The notes under the pieces are model-generated. The model searched no databases. It was not told the origin of the DNA and saw nothing but the letters and a program-made list of their open reading frames with translations. This document shows positions 41,613-50,416 of a DNA stretch of 64,000 nucleotides, one piece after another. Both the position numbers and the translations under genes were made by a program. This stretch comes from Christensenellaceae bacterium Phil1 (GTDB taxonomy: Bacteria; Bacillota; Clostridia; Christensenellales; CAG-138), in contig MSGS01000031.1 of NCBI GenBank assembly GCA_001940855.1, forward strand, positions 22,867 to 86,866, written 5' to 3'. The stretch's first letter is position 1. Each line of letters starts with the position of its first letter.

Positions 41613-43619
41613 ATGGCAGTCGCTCCTATAACGAGCATAAAGGGAATAGGACCCCGCCGGGCCGAAGCATTCGGCCGGTTGGGTCTTTTTTCGGTTGAAG
41701 ATATGCTATCGTTTATGCCAAGGAGCTATATTGACTATACTACAAGCGTGCTCATGCGCGAAGCGGAGCAGGGGATGCTCTGCGCCGTTAAGGTAACGAT
41801 TACGGGCGAAGCCAAAACCGTGCGAATACGCGGCGGGCTTACAATAACCACAGCTGCGGCAACGGACGGGCTGAATAAACTTCAGCTGTGCTGGTATAAT
41901 CAGCCATATATGGCGTCTAAACCCGAAGAGGGAAGAACATGCTATGCCTGCGGCCGTGCGGACAAGCGGCGCGGGATGAAGCTGATGAATCCGCAGCTTT
42001 ACGATGAATTGCCCGGCATAGCGCCGCAGTATCCGCTGGTTAGCGGCCTTACGCAAAAAATAATGCGCGAAGCGGCAGCGGACGCATTGGGCATGTATAA
42101 GGGCAGAATAGAAGAAACGCTCCCGGAATGCATAATGGCTGAGTATTCGCTTATGCCGCGCGGGGATGCGCTGCTTGCCATGCATATGCCGCAAAGCTTT
42201 GAACAGCTTGAGCGCGCGAAAGAGCGCATGGCGTTTGAAGATATGCTGCTTTATGCGCTGATGCTGAGCATACTGAGGCGCAGGCGGGAGCAAGGCGGCG
42301 GAATTGCGTTCGATATGAACGGCAAACTTGAAAGCTTCAAAAAGCTGCTGCCGTTTGAGCCTACGACGGCTCAGCTTAGGGCAATGCAGGATATTTCAGC
42401 GGACATGGCAAAAAATGTTCAAATGAACAGGCTCATTCAGGGCGATGTTGGCAGCGGCAAGACAGCCTGCGCACTTTTTGCCATATATGCCGCCATTGAA
42501 AACGGATACAGTGCCGCGCTTATGGCGCCGACTGAGATATTGGCGGATCAGCACTACCGCACGCTGGGAAAAATGTTTGGCAGCAGGGCAATACTGCTCA
42601 AAGGCGGTATGAAGAAAAAAGAGCGGGAGGAGATAGCCGCGCGCCTTATGAGCGGGGAGGCGCTGGCGATAACCGGCACCCATGCCATAATAAGCGGCGG
42701 AGTTGAAATAGCCAACCTTGGCCTTGTTATAGCGGATGAGCAGCACCGCTTCGGCGTTAGGCAGCGCGCGGCCATAAGCGCAAAGGGGAGCGCGCCGGAT
42801 ACGCTTATAATGAGCGCAACGCCAATACCGCGCACACTTTCGCTGCTTATGTACGGAGACCTTGAACTGAGCATTATTGACGAGCTGCCACCGGGCAGAA
42901 AGCCTATAAAAACGCGAATCGTGCCGCAGCAAAAGCGGGACGATATGTATCGCTTTATAGAGAATGAATTGAAGCAGGGTGCACAATGCTACGCCGTGTG
43001 TCCGCTTGTTGAAGAAAGCGAGGCCATGGAGGGCGTACTCAGCGCAGCGGCGCTTTATAAGGAGCTGAGCAAAAAGCTTGATGTCAGCATAGAACTCATG
43101 CACGGGCGGCTGAGCGCGGCGGAAAAGCAGGCGCGGGCGGCGCGCTTTGCATCGGGCGAAACGAAACTGCTTGTATCCACGACCGTGGTTGAAGTGGGCG
43201 TGGACGTGCCAAACGCTACAATAATGGTAATAGAAAACGCGGACCGCTTCGGCCTTGCGCAGCTTCATCAGCTACGAGGCAGGGTTGGGCGCGGCAGCAA
43301 GGAATCATATTGCTTTTTGCTGAGCGAATCGGATTCAAAAACGGCAAAGGAAAGGCTCAGCATACTGTGCGGCACCACGGACGGATTCAAAATAGCGGAG
43401 CGCGATCTTGAAATGCGCGGGCCGGGCGAACTTATAGGCGCGCGCCAGCATGGCGAGGATGGCCTGAGCGCAGCTATGTTTGCAGGCAACATGAAGGCGT
43501 TCAACATGGCAAAGGATGCTGCGGATAAGCTTATCGCAAAAGGCGACATGAATGATCCGCTTATTAAAAAAGCCGTTATTACGGCGGATGAAAAAACGAA
43601 AAATATAGCGCAGAATTAA
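41613..43619 (+). CDS. recG: ATP-dependent DNA helicase RecG
   Basis: The 668-residue helicase remodels stalled replication forks and recombination intermediates. It has the N-terminal OB-fold wedge domain, Walker A Gly-Asp-Val-Gly-Ser-Gly-Lys-Thr near 276-283, the Asp375-Glu-Gln-His378 box, and motif VI Gln-Leu-Arg-Gly-Arg-Val-Gly-Arg near 553-560. Length is typical (670-690). The fakA-recG order is common in Bacillota. Confidence 0.96.
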   Translation: MAVAPITSIKGIGPRRAEAFGRLGLFSVEDMLSFMPRSYIDYTTSVLMREAEQGMLCAVKVTITGEAKTVRIRGGLTITTAAATDGLNKLQLCWYNQPYMASKPEEGRTCYACGRADKRRGMKLMNPQLYDELPGIAPQYPLVSGLTQKIMREAAADALGMYKGRIEETLPECIMAEYSLMPRGDALLAMHMPQSFEQLERAKERMAFEDMLLYALMLSILRRRREQGGGIAFDMNGKLESFKKLLPFEPTTAQLRAMQDISADMAKNVQMNRLIQGDVGSGKTACALFAIYAAIENGYSAALMAPTEILADQHYRTLGKMFGSRAILLKGGMKKKEREEIAARLMSGEALAITGTHAIISGGVEIANLGLVIADEQHRFGVRQRAAISAKGSAPDTLIMSATPIPRTLSLLMYGDLELSIIDELPPGRKPIKTRIVPQQKRDDMYRFIENELKQGAQCYAVCPLVEESEAMEGVLSAAALYKELSKKLDVSIELMHGRLSAAEKQARAARFASGETKLLVSTTVVEVGVDVPNATIMVIENADRFGLAQLHQLRGRVGRGSKESYCFLLSESDSKTAKERLSILCGTTDGFKIAERDLEMRGPGELIGARQHGEDGLSAAMFAGNMKAFNMAKDAADKLIAKGDMNDPLIKKAVITADEKTKNIAQN

Positions 43620-43645
43620 AACAGAACATAACTGTAAATCTTTAT

Positions 43646-43675
43646 CCATACTTCTCTTATTTACCATTCATAATA
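43646..43675 (+). promoter_or_regulatory. Candidate SigG promoter of the SASP pair
   Basis: CCATA (43646-43650) and CATAATA (43669-43675) with 18-base spacing fit the SigG pattern (GHATR and CATNNTA) except for the first base. SASP genes are classical SigG targets. Confidence 0.5.
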
Positions 43676-43726
43676 TCTCCGCTTTGGGCGAAACATAAAG
43701 CCAGACAAAGCAAGGAGGTGAAAGCA

Positions 43727-43921
43727 ATGTCACAAAACAGCGTACTGATTCCCGAAGCGAAGAAGGCTATGGATTCCTTTAAGAGCGAAGTAGCCAATTC
43801 CCTTAACGTGAACCTGAAGCAGGGCGATAACGGCGACCTTACTTCCCGCCAGGCCGGTTCCATCGGCGGCGAGATGGTGAAGCGCATGATAGCCTATGCC
43901 GCTAACAACATGAACAAATAA
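43727..43921 (+). CDS. Alpha/beta-type small acid-soluble spore protein
   Basis: The 64-residue protein has the conserved SASP core: Glu-Val-Ala near the germination protease site, Gly-Asp-Leu-Thr-Ser-Arg-Gln-Ala-Gly-Ser, and Gly-Gly-x-Met-Val-Lys-Arg-Met-Ile. It coats and protects DNA in the spore and is degraded on germination. The ATG at 43727 follows AAGGAGGTG. A near-duplicate follows 83 bp downstream. Confidence 0.95.
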   Translation: MSQNSVLIPEAKKAMDSFKSEVANSLNVNLKQGDNGDLTSRQAGSIGGEMVKRMIAYAANNMNK

Positions 43922-44004
43922 TAAAAGTTATAAAGTTTACAAGGCCGGAAACGGCCGGAAGATATCCGGATACTTCTGTTAAAGAAAAGGAGGTGAAACA
44001 CACA

Positions 44005-44199
44005 ATGGCAAGCAATAAGGAAAACCGCAAGAAGCTGCAGAACTTCAAGACTGAAGTTGCCAACTCTCTTAACGTTAATCTGAAGCAGGGCTACAACGGC
44101 GATCTTACTTCCCGTCAGGCCGGCTCCATCGGCGGCGAAATGGTAAAGCGCATGATCGCTTACGCCGAGAACAACATGAACAACTCCAATATGCAGTAA
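44005..44199 (+). CDS. Alpha/beta-type small acid-soluble spore protein (duplicate)
   Basis: This 64-residue protein is nearly identical to the preceding SASP through the central and C-terminal DNA-binding segments and differs mainly in the first 15 and last residues. AAGGAGGTG lies just upstream of the ATG. A GGCCG/CGGCC stem in the gap between the two genes may weaken read-through, yet no separate SigG promoter is obvious, so they are probably cotranscribed. Confidence 0.95.
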   Translation: MASNKENRKKLQNFKTEVANSLNVNLKQGYNGDLTSRQAGSIGGEMVKRMIAYAENNMNNSNMQ

Positions 44200-44234
44200 T
44201 TTAAGCTTAACGGCATATTGAAACCAGCAAATAA

Positions 44235-44257
44235 AGGGCGGCATATGCCGCTCTTTT
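44235..44257 (+). terminator. Terminator of the SASP pair
   Basis: The palindrome GCGGCATATGCCGC (44238-44251), extended by flanking pairs, is followed by TCTTTT. It lies about 40 bases after the second SASP. Confidence 0.7.
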
Positions 44258-44364
44258 CATATATAACGAAATAAACTTTTGTTTATGCTTCTTTTTAGGG
44301 TGTACTTAATCAAAAAGTAATGGTAATATATACTCTGTAGAATTTTGTATAATGAGGTCACCCA

Positions 44365-45240
44365 ATGAATAGTTTATATACCCGGCTCGATGCGCTGCTC
44401 AGGAGCGACGCGGGGGCAAGAGGCTTCAGCGCAAATGCCGGCGCGGCAGATATGGATGCGCTTGTTAAGGCTTTTGCTGCGGCAAAGTGCGCGCTGATAA
44501 TAACCGGTTTTCCCGTGGAGGCGGATGATGGGCATATCTGCTGCGAAACTGACGGGCCGATAGGCGCTGCGCATATAGCGCGCGCATTTTGCGATGCTGG
44601 GAAAAGGGCTTATATAGCCACGGATGAGCTTTGCTATCCCCAGCTTGCTGCTGCTGTTCGTCTGCGTGCTCCCAATGCTGAACTGATAAAGCTGAACGGC
44701 GATATGGAAGAACTGATGGGACTTGGTATAGACACCGTAATATCCATAGAACGCCCGGGCAAAGCGCTGGACGGGCATTGCCATACGGCGAAGGGAAGAA
44801 TAATAGACGGCTGGCTCGGCGCAGATACGGACGAGGAGTTCGAATCGCTGCATAAGCACGGGGCAAAGACCATTGCCATAGGAGACGGCGGAAACGAACT
44901 TGGCACAGGTAAACTGTTTAACGTTACGCGCCGCGTGGTTGACCACGGCGAGGATATTGCCGCCGCGCAGACTGCTGACATAACGCTTGCTTCCGGCGTA
45001 TCCAATTGGTGGGGCTGGGGAATAGCCGCGATAGCATCGGTGTATCTGAACAGAAACGTGCTGCCGGATGAGCATGAGGAGCGCGCCGTGCTCCGCGCAA
45101 TACTGGATGCGGGCGCGGTGGACGGCATAACCAGGCGCAGCGAAGAAAGCATAGACAATATTGATATAGATAAGCATATTGCCCTGCTTAACGAAGTGCG
45201 CGGCATGGTAAAAAACCACTTGGATAAACAGGCGGAATAG
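44365..45240 (+). CDS. DUF4392 (D-glutamate cyclase-like) protein
   Basis: The 291-residue protein has the DUF4392 motifs: Thr-Gly-Phe-Pro, Glu-Thr-Asp-Gly-Pro-Ile-Gly-Ala near 62-69, Ser-Ile-Glu-Arg-Pro-Gly near 127-132, Asp-Gly-His-Cys, and Gly-Asp-Gly-Gly-Asn-Glu-Leu-Gly-Thr-Gly near 174-183. The related domain of the mammalian enzyme DGLUCY converts D-glutamate to 5-oxo-D-proline. In a spore-former it could recycle D-glutamate from peptidoglycan, but the activity here is inferred. It precedes guaB by 46 bp without obvious coupling. Confidence 0.82.
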   Translation: MNSLYTRLDALLRSDAGARGFSANAGAADMDALVKAFAAAKCALIITGFPVEADDGHICCETDGPIGAAHIARAFCDAGKRAYIATDELCYPQLAAAVRLRAPNAELIKLNGDMEELMGLGIDTVISIERPGKALDGHCHTAKGRIIDGWLGADTDEEFESLHKHGAKTIAIGDGGNELGTGKLFNVTRRVVDHGEDIAAAQTADITLASGVSNWWGWGIAAIASVYLNRNVLPDEHEERAVLRAILDAGAVDGITRRSEESIDNIDIDKHIALLNEVRGMVKNHLDKQAE

Positions 45241-45286
45241 GTTATAATAAATCAATTTTACATAAGCTTTGCCGAAAGGAGAAATC

Positions 45287-46801
45287 ATGGCATATTATTT
45301 TGATTCACCCTCCCATACTTTCAGCGAGTATTTGTTGGTTCCGGGCTATTCCGGCGCCGAATGCACGCCCGCGAATACCTCGCTTAAAACCCCCATCGTG
45401 CGCTATAAGGCGGGCGAGGAACCTGCGCTTTCAATGAATATACCGCTGGTGAGCGCTGTTATGCAGTCTGTATCCGGCGATAAGCTGGCCGTTGCGCTTG
45501 CGCGCGAAGGCGGAATATCCTTCATTTTTGTTTCCCAACCAATAGAAAGTCAGGCGGCGATGGTAAGCCGGGTCAAAAAGTATAAGGCGGGTTTTGCCAT
45601 GAGCGATTCTTCTATCCGGCCCGATCAGACCATGGCGGACATACTTGCCCTTAAGGAGCGCACGGGTCATTCCACCGTTGCCGTAACGGACGATGGTTCG
45701 GCAACCGGCAAACTGCTCGGCGTTGTTACCAGCCGCGATTATCGCCCCAGCCGTATGGACCCTTCAACGAAAGTGAGTGAGTTCATGACGCCGATAGACA
45801 GACTTGTTTTTGCATACGAAGGCGTATCGCTCAAGGAAGCAAACGACATAATTTGGGAGCATAAGCTCAACTCCCTGCCCGTTATAACAAAGGAAGGCAA
45901 CATGGTTGCATTCGTGTTCAGAAAGGACTACGATGCGCATAAGGAAAACCCGACAGAGCTGCTTGATAAGCAAAAGCGCTATGTTGTCGGCGCGGGCATA
46001 AATACGCGCGATTATGAGGAGCGCGTACCCGCGTTGGTCGAAGCGGGCGCGGACATACTCTGCATAGATTCTTCCGAAGGCTTCAGCGAATGGCAGACGA
46101 GAACGCTGGACTTTATACGGGCCAAGTATGGTGACAGCGTAAAGGTGGGCGCAGGCAATGTGGTGGACCGCGAAGGCTTCCGCTTCTTAGCCGATGCCGG
46201 CGCGGACTTTGTTAAGGTCGGTATAGGCGGCGGCTCGATATGCATAACAAGGGAAACCAAGGGCATTGGCCGAGGTCAGGCTACCGCCGTGCAGGAGGTT
46301 GCCCGCGCGCGCGATGAATACTTCCTTGAAAAGGGCATATATGTGCCGATATGCGCGGATGGCGGCATAGTGCATGATTATCATATTACGCTTGCTTTGG
46401 CTATGGGTGCGGACTTCTGCATGCTGGGCCGCTATTTCGCCCGCTGCGACGAAAGCCCATCCGCCAAGGTTATGATAAACGGCAACTATATGAAGGAATA
46501 CTGGGGCGAAGGTTCCGCCCGTGCGCGTAACTGGCAGCGGTATTACAGCGGCGGGGATAATAAGCTTTCCTTTGAAGAAGGCGTGGATTCATATGTTCCA
46601 TATGCGGGAAGCCTGCATAACAACGTTACCGTAACGCTCAGCAAGGTGCGTTCAACAATGTGCAACTGCGGCGCGCTGACAATACCCGAACTGCGCGAAA
46701 AGGCGCGGCTCACGCTCGTTTCCGCAGCCAGCATAACCGAAGGCGGCGCGCACGACGTTATGCTCAAGGATGCCAACACATACGCCGTAAAAAGGGACTG
46801 A
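45287..46801 (+). CDS. guaB: IMP dehydrogenase
   Basis: The 504-residue enzyme oxidises IMP to XMP, the committed step of GMP synthesis. It has a TIM barrel interrupted by two CBS domains (about 95-215), the catalytic loop Gly-Gly-Gly-Ser-Ile-Cys319, Lys310, and a flap with Arg418-Tyr419 and Glu431. These numbers coincide with the well-studied enzyme of the protist Tritrichomonas foetus, and the local sequence is very similar to it. The ATG at 45287 has AAAGGAG upstream. The acetyltransferase ATG follows one base after the stop. Confidence 0.95.
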   Translation: MAYYFDSPSHTFSEYLLVPGYSGAECTPANTSLKTPIVRYKAGEEPALSMNIPLVSAVMQSVSGDKLAVALAREGGISFIFVSQPIESQAAMVSRVKKYKAGFAMSDSSIRPDQTMADILALKERTGHSTVAVTDDGSATGKLLGVVTSRDYRPSRMDPSTKVSEFMTPIDRLVFAYEGVSLKEANDIIWEHKLNSLPVITKEGNMVAFVFRKDYDAHKENPTELLDKQKRYVVGAGINTRDYEERVPALVEAGADILCIDSSEGFSEWQTRTLDFIRAKYGDSVKVGAGNVVDREGFRFLADAGADFVKVGIGGGSICITRETKGIGRGQATAVQEVARARDEYFLEKGIYVPICADGGIVHDYHITLALAMGADFCMLGRYFARCDESPSAKVMINGNYMKEYWGEGSARARNWQRYYSGGDNKLSFEEGVDSYVPYAGSLHNNVTVTLSKVRSTMCNCGALTIPELREKARLTLVSAASITEGGAHDVMLKDANTYAVKRD

Positions 46802-46802
46802 T

Positions 46803-47354
46803 ATGCGCCCTATATACACGGCGGATCTTGTGCTGATGCCGGTGGAAGAGTCGCTTGCGGGCGCGCTTTGCGATTATTTTAGGCGGAACCGCGAGTTTTT
46901 GACGGATTATATGCCTGCATGGACGGAGAGCTTTTTTACCGAACGAACACAGCTTGAATCCATACGCGGCCATATGGAAAACGCCAAGAACCGCACCGGA
47001 TACAGGTATTATATAATGCCTAAGGAAGAGAAAGGCAAAATAATCGGCACGATAGGGCTTAACAACGTTGTATGGGGCAGCTTTTTATCCTGCTTTATGG
47101 GTTATATGCTGGATGAGGCATATATAAACCGCGGCTATATGACGCAGGCCGTGGATGCCGTGGCAAACACTGCATTCAACGAAATAGGGCTGCACAGGAT
47201 AGAGGCAAACATTATGCCGAAGAATGCAAGGTCGCTGAGAGTGGCTGAAAAGTGCGGCTTTGTGCGGGAAGGTATGTCAAAGAAGTATCTTTGCATAAAC
47301 GGTGTTTGGGAAGACCATGTACATATGGTGAAGCTGAACGAAAACATGGAATGA
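46803..47354 (+). CDS. GNAT acetyltransferase, RimJ/RimL type
   Basis: The 183-residue protein has the RimJ/RimL-type pattern: an Asn-Arg-Gly-Tyr-Met-x-x-Ala segment near 108-115 for acetyl-CoA binding, a conserved His-Arg-Ile-Glu-Ala near 136-140, then Asn-x-x-Ser-x-x-Val-x-Glu-Lys-x-Gly-Phe near 147-159. It may acetylate a ribosomal protein or a peptide/antibiotic; the target is unknown. It begins one base after guaB and ends just before a strong terminator. Confidence 0.9.
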   Translation: MRPIYTADLVLMPVEESLAGALCDYFRRNREFLTDYMPAWTESFFTERTQLESIRGHMENAKNRTGYRYYIMPKEEKGKIIGTIGLNNVVWGSFLSCFMGYMLDEAYINRGYMTQAVDAVANTAFNEIGLHRIEANIMPKNARSLRVAEKCGFVREGMSKKYLCINGVWEDHVHMVKLNENME

Positions 47355-47361
47355 ATAAGCC

Positions 47362-47391
47362 AAAGGACTGCGGTGCTCGGCAGTCCTTTTT
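47362..47391 (+). terminator. Terminator of the guaB transcript
   Basis: A 10-bp perfect stem (47362-47371 with 47380-47389) runs into a T tract. It is nearly the same hairpin as the one at 2809-2845. A second stem, CCCCGCCA/TGGCGGGG at 47406-47424, follows closely. Confidence 0.85.
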
Positions 47392-47748
47392 ATGTGTCCG
47401 TAAATCCCCGCCATAGTGGCGGGGTTGAAAAGAGCTTAAGCGATGAACAATATAGCCTAACGCGCTAAACTGCGACGAAAATGGGCAGAAATAATAGGGG
47501 GATAAACACGCCACGCCACCGGGTCAAGCAAGTGCAACACCCAGAGAGAAGAAAACTTCATTAGGGGATTTCCATCGCTTCAGGACACTTTTTCTCGTTT
47601 GGACGGCTTTTTGCGTAATGTGATAGATCAAATGATATTTGGGGGGTGTAGGCTCCGAAAAGCCGTGTATTTACAGTGTTCCTAATAGGAAGTAATCATA
47701 ATATTGAGGGCTGAAAACACCGATAGGGAGAAACCTATACCTACCTAA
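47392..47748. other. Gene-free interval, possibly a decayed element
   Basis: After the terminator and the 47406-47424 stem-loop, about 320 bp show only short interrupted frames. One plus-strand frame around 47565-47690 is open but has no start site and no family match that I recognise. Base composition is lower in GC than nearby genes. It may be the remnant of the same element as the fragment at 47749. Confidence 0.4.
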
Positions 47749-47913
47749 CATCTATGGATAGACGATTTATATAACATAAAGCAATTCTATGACATAATCA
47801 ACCTTAGGCCCGGCATGAACATACCGCAAAAGCACGAGATAGCCATGATGCTCATCAGGCGCGTGGAGATTCAGCAGGATACGACGAGGATATATTGGAA
47901 GTATGATCTATAA
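47749..47913 (+). pseudogene. C-terminal remnant, possibly of a site-specific recombinase
   Basis: A frame of 54 codons without start runs from a stop at 47746 to TAA at 47911-47913. The end has a helical segment followed by Leu-Ile-Arg-Arg-Val-Glu-Ile and a short strand ending Ile-Tyr-Trp-Lys-Tyr-Asp-Leu. This resembles the C-terminus of large serine recombinases, which often close with Ile-x-x-Ile/Val and a Trp-containing strand. No upstream catalytic part remains. The identification is weak. Confidence 0.35.
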
Positions 47914-47963
47914 TTAGTACTTATATATGCCGAATTATAAGGGTTCAGAATGTAAACAAGGCA

Positions 47964-48656
47964 TTATTCCGCCATTCTGTACCCGACTCCAATTTCAGTC
48001 AATATGTAGCGTGGCTTCATGCTGTCCGGTTCGAGTTTTTTGCGAATGTGAGACATATTTACGCGCAATATACGATTGTTCTCCGAGTCTGCATACGGGC
48101 CCCATATATTGCTCATAATGTAATCATAAGTCAATACCTTACCCGGATTGCGGGCAAGAAGCTCAACTATACGATATTCGACCTGTGTTAGACGTATTGT
48201 TTCGTTATTAACATTTACTATGCGCTTATTGAAATCTATATTAAAATCTCCTACGCAATAAGTATCGTCGTTTGCCGAGCCTGAAGAATTGCGCCTAAGT
48301 ACAGCGCGTATGCGAGCCAGCAGCTCAGGTGCTGAAAAAGGCTTGGTTATATAATCGTCTGCACCATTGTCGAGGGCAAGAATTTTATCACGCTCAGTGC
48401 TGCGTGCACTGACCACTATAACATGCATAGCACTCCATTGCCTAAGTTCTTTGAGCAGTTTTACGCCGTCCATATCAGGCAATCCAAGATCAAGCAGCAC
48501 CATATCCGGCATATACGATGATATGGCAGAGCGTGCCTGTGCGCCGGTTACAGCTGATATTGTCCTATACCCGCCTGCTGCAAGCGCCGTCTCAAGAACT
48601 TTCATTATGTAGCTTTCGTCTTCCACTATCAATATGCTCGATTTAATATTGCTCAT
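47964..48656 (-). CDS. OmpR-family response regulator, KdpE-like
   Basis: The 230-residue regulator has a receiver domain with Glu12-Asp13, phospho-acceptor Asp56 and Lys105, and a winged-helix DNA-binding domain (about 130-228). The sequence resembles KdpE, the potassium response regulator, and its partner kinase is KdpD-like, but no kdpFABC genes are present in the window. Its start overlaps the kinase end by 14 bp. The operon is divergent from opp2, which is therefore one candidate target. Confidence 0.88.
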   Translation of the reverse strand: MSNIKSSILIVEDESYIMKVLETALAAGGYRTISAVTGAQARSAISSYMPDMVLLDLGLPDMDGVKLLKELRQWSAMHVIVVSARSTERDKILALDNGADDYITKPFSAPELLARIRAVLRRNSSGSANDDTYCVGDFNIDFNKRIVNVNNETIRLTQVEYRIVELLARNPGKVLTYDYIMSNIWGPYADSENNRILRVNMSHIRKKLEPDSMKPRYILTEIGVGYRMAE

Positions 48657-50175
48657 TGTTGTTCTCCTTTGGCAGATGTATCATAAATACTGCTCCGCCG
48701 GATTCGGCATTGTGTCCTTCTATCATTCCGCCGTGCGCTGCGACTATACTCTTGCATATACTTAGTCCTAGCCCCATGCCGTGTGTGGAATCGCCGCTGC
48801 GGCAGGCTGACGGTTCAAACAAAGTGCTAAGCGTTTCTTGCTTCATGCCATGGCCATGATCCCTTACACTGAAAATAACATATTTATCGTTATCTGCAGC
48901 GCTTAACTCTATCCCCGATGAATTACCAGAATATTTTACGGCATTTTCTATAAGGTTCATAAGCACCTGTACTATAAGCACCGGGTCTACAGGAATCATT
49001 ATAAAATCGTCAGGCTGCTTCACTATAAATTCGGCCTGTGGGAAGCGGCTTGCCGCCTTATCTAAAACCGTGGATAGTATTTCCTCTATAGGCTCCGGGC
49101 TCTTGTTCAGTTTGGGACCATTTGAGCCTACGCGCGTTACGGATAGAAGATTTTCAACCGTGCGCATCAGCCACTCAGCTTCTCCGTTTATGCTTTCAAC
49201 CAATTCCTGGCGTGATCTTATGTCAAGAACAATGTCGTTTGAACCGTTCAGCATTGAGCATGCGCCAATTATGCCTGTAAGAGGAGTTCTAAAATCGTGT
49301 GATATCGAACGCAGAAAGTCCGAACGCATATGCTCAAGCTCTTTTTCCATAAGTATTTGTTGTTCACGCTTAAGCATGGTTATCTTATCCAGCACAATAC
49401 CTGCGCATACAAGTAAAAGCTCTGTCGTCTGCATTTGATATTCAGTTGTAATAGGTTCATCGGAGTTTAGCAGCATTCCCGCTACTGCGAGGAGCTTGCC
49501 GTTGGCAGACACAGGGAAGCACACAAGTGGGTTTTCACCAAAGTATACCGTGCCGAAGCCGGTGCGGCAATTATTCTTCACGCAGGCATTTACCGCGTCA
49601 TCGCATGGATATAACAAAAGCCCCTTTGGATAGCTTGCAGCCCTGTTTGTTGCTCCTTTTTTGTCACGGATAAAAAGCACGGCGGAGCATCCAGTGATGC
49701 TGAAAATGCTTCGCACCGTAAGTTCATGTAATTCTTCCTCAGAAGCTGCCGTAAGTAAAGCCGTACTTAGCTGCGACAATGAACGTTCACGCGTGCTTTG
49801 TTCCTGATAAGAGTCGCGCTGCTTACGTATATGCCAATACCAGCGATTTGTAATCAAAGCCGCAGCGATGGATACAGCGCCAGTATATATGATAAATGCA
49901 ATAGGCTGAACAGGCGAGTTATCTGTATTGAAAGTCTGCTCAAGAAGAATCAGCGTTATAACGGCGGCAGATACCGTAACCGCACCCCAAGCTGCATTTG
50001 GTGCAAATATGGAAATCGATAACGCAGCAAGGGTACACAGCGGCAAAGCATAAAACGTGTTTTGAAACGTCAGACGGGAGAATATAAAGGAGAGCACGCT
50101 AAAAACTATACAGAGCAAGATGCGCTGCAGGTTTTTATATATGCCGGATGAGGTCTTGTAAAGTCCGCTTTTCAT
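48643..50175 (-). CDS. Sensor histidine kinase, truncated KdpD-like (DUF4118-GAF-HisKA-HATPase)
   Basis: The 510-residue kinase starts with four helices (about 16-110, DUF4118-like), a GAF-type domain (about 140-265), a dimerisation domain with phospho-acceptor His293 in Ser-His-Asp-Phe-Arg-Thr-Pro-Leu, and a GHKL ATPase domain with Asn and Gly boxes ending Gly-Met-Gly-Leu-Gly-Leu-Ser. It lacks the large N-terminal KdpD and universal-stress domains of classical KdpD (about 900 residues). The gene precedes and overlaps the regulator gene. The signal is unknown. Confidence 0.88.
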   Translation of the reverse strand: MKSGLYKTSSGIYKNLQRILLCIVFSVLSFIFSRLTFQNTFYALPLCTLAALSISIFAPNAAWGAVTVSAAVITLILLEQTFNTDNSPVQPIAFIIYTGAVSIAAALITNRWYWHIRKQRDSYQEQSTRERSLSQLSTALLTAASEEELHELTVRSIFSITGCSAVLFIRDKKGATNRAASYPKGLLLYPCDDAVNACVKNNCRTGFGTVYFGENPLVCFPVSANGKLLAVAGMLLNSDEPITTEYQMQTTELLLVCAGIVLDKITMLKREQQILMEKELEHMRSDFLRSISHDFRTPLTGIIGACSMLNGSNDIVLDIRSRQELVESINGEAEWLMRTVENLLSVTRVGSNGPKLNKSPEPIEEILSTVLDKAASRFPQAEFIVKQPDDFIMIPVDPVLIVQVLMNLIENAVKYSGNSSGIELSAADNDKYVIFSVRDHGHGMKQETLSTLFEPSACRSGDSTHGMGLGLSICKSIVAAHGGMIEGHNAESGGAVFMIHLPKENNNEQY

Positions 50176-50206
50176 GCGGTATATTCCTCCATAATAACTC
50201 CCTACT

Positions 50207-50212
50207 ATTATA
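50207..50212 (-). promoter_or_regulatory. -10 element of the two-component operon
   Basis: A minus-strand TATAAT lies 32 bases before the kinase ATG. The -35 (TTTTCA at 17-base spacing) is poor, so the promoter may be regulated. Confidence 0.4.
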
Positions 50213-50278
50213 CACTGCCTGCGCGATCGTGAAAATGCATAGACGTGCTAAAATACTGCTAAAAACTTTGCTATTTTA

Positions 50279-50307
50279 TTGATTCATGGAGAATTGGAAT
50301 ATAGAAT
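50279..50307 (+). promoter_or_regulatory. SigA-type promoter of opp2
   Basis: TTGATT (50279-50284) and TAGAAT (50302-50307) have 17-base spacing, giving a leader of about 100 bases before oppA2. It lies about 70 bp from the divergent kinase promoter, leaving space for a shared operator. Confidence 0.7.
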
Positions 50308-50416
50308 ATCCCTAACAAGCAACGGGTGATCCTCTGAAAAGCGTATACAGCCAACAAAAAGCAACACTTAACCACATAACAAAGAGGATTATCTAAAAAA
50401 ACAAGGAGGAAAACAA

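Noticed and set aside
43922..43992. Separate terminator between the two SASP genes
   Set aside because: A short GGCCG/CGGCC stem is present but no T run follows, and no second promoter was found, so read-through is more likely.
47640..47750. Group II intron end
   Set aside because: Some words recall intron boundaries, but no domain V hairpin or maturase sequence could be found.
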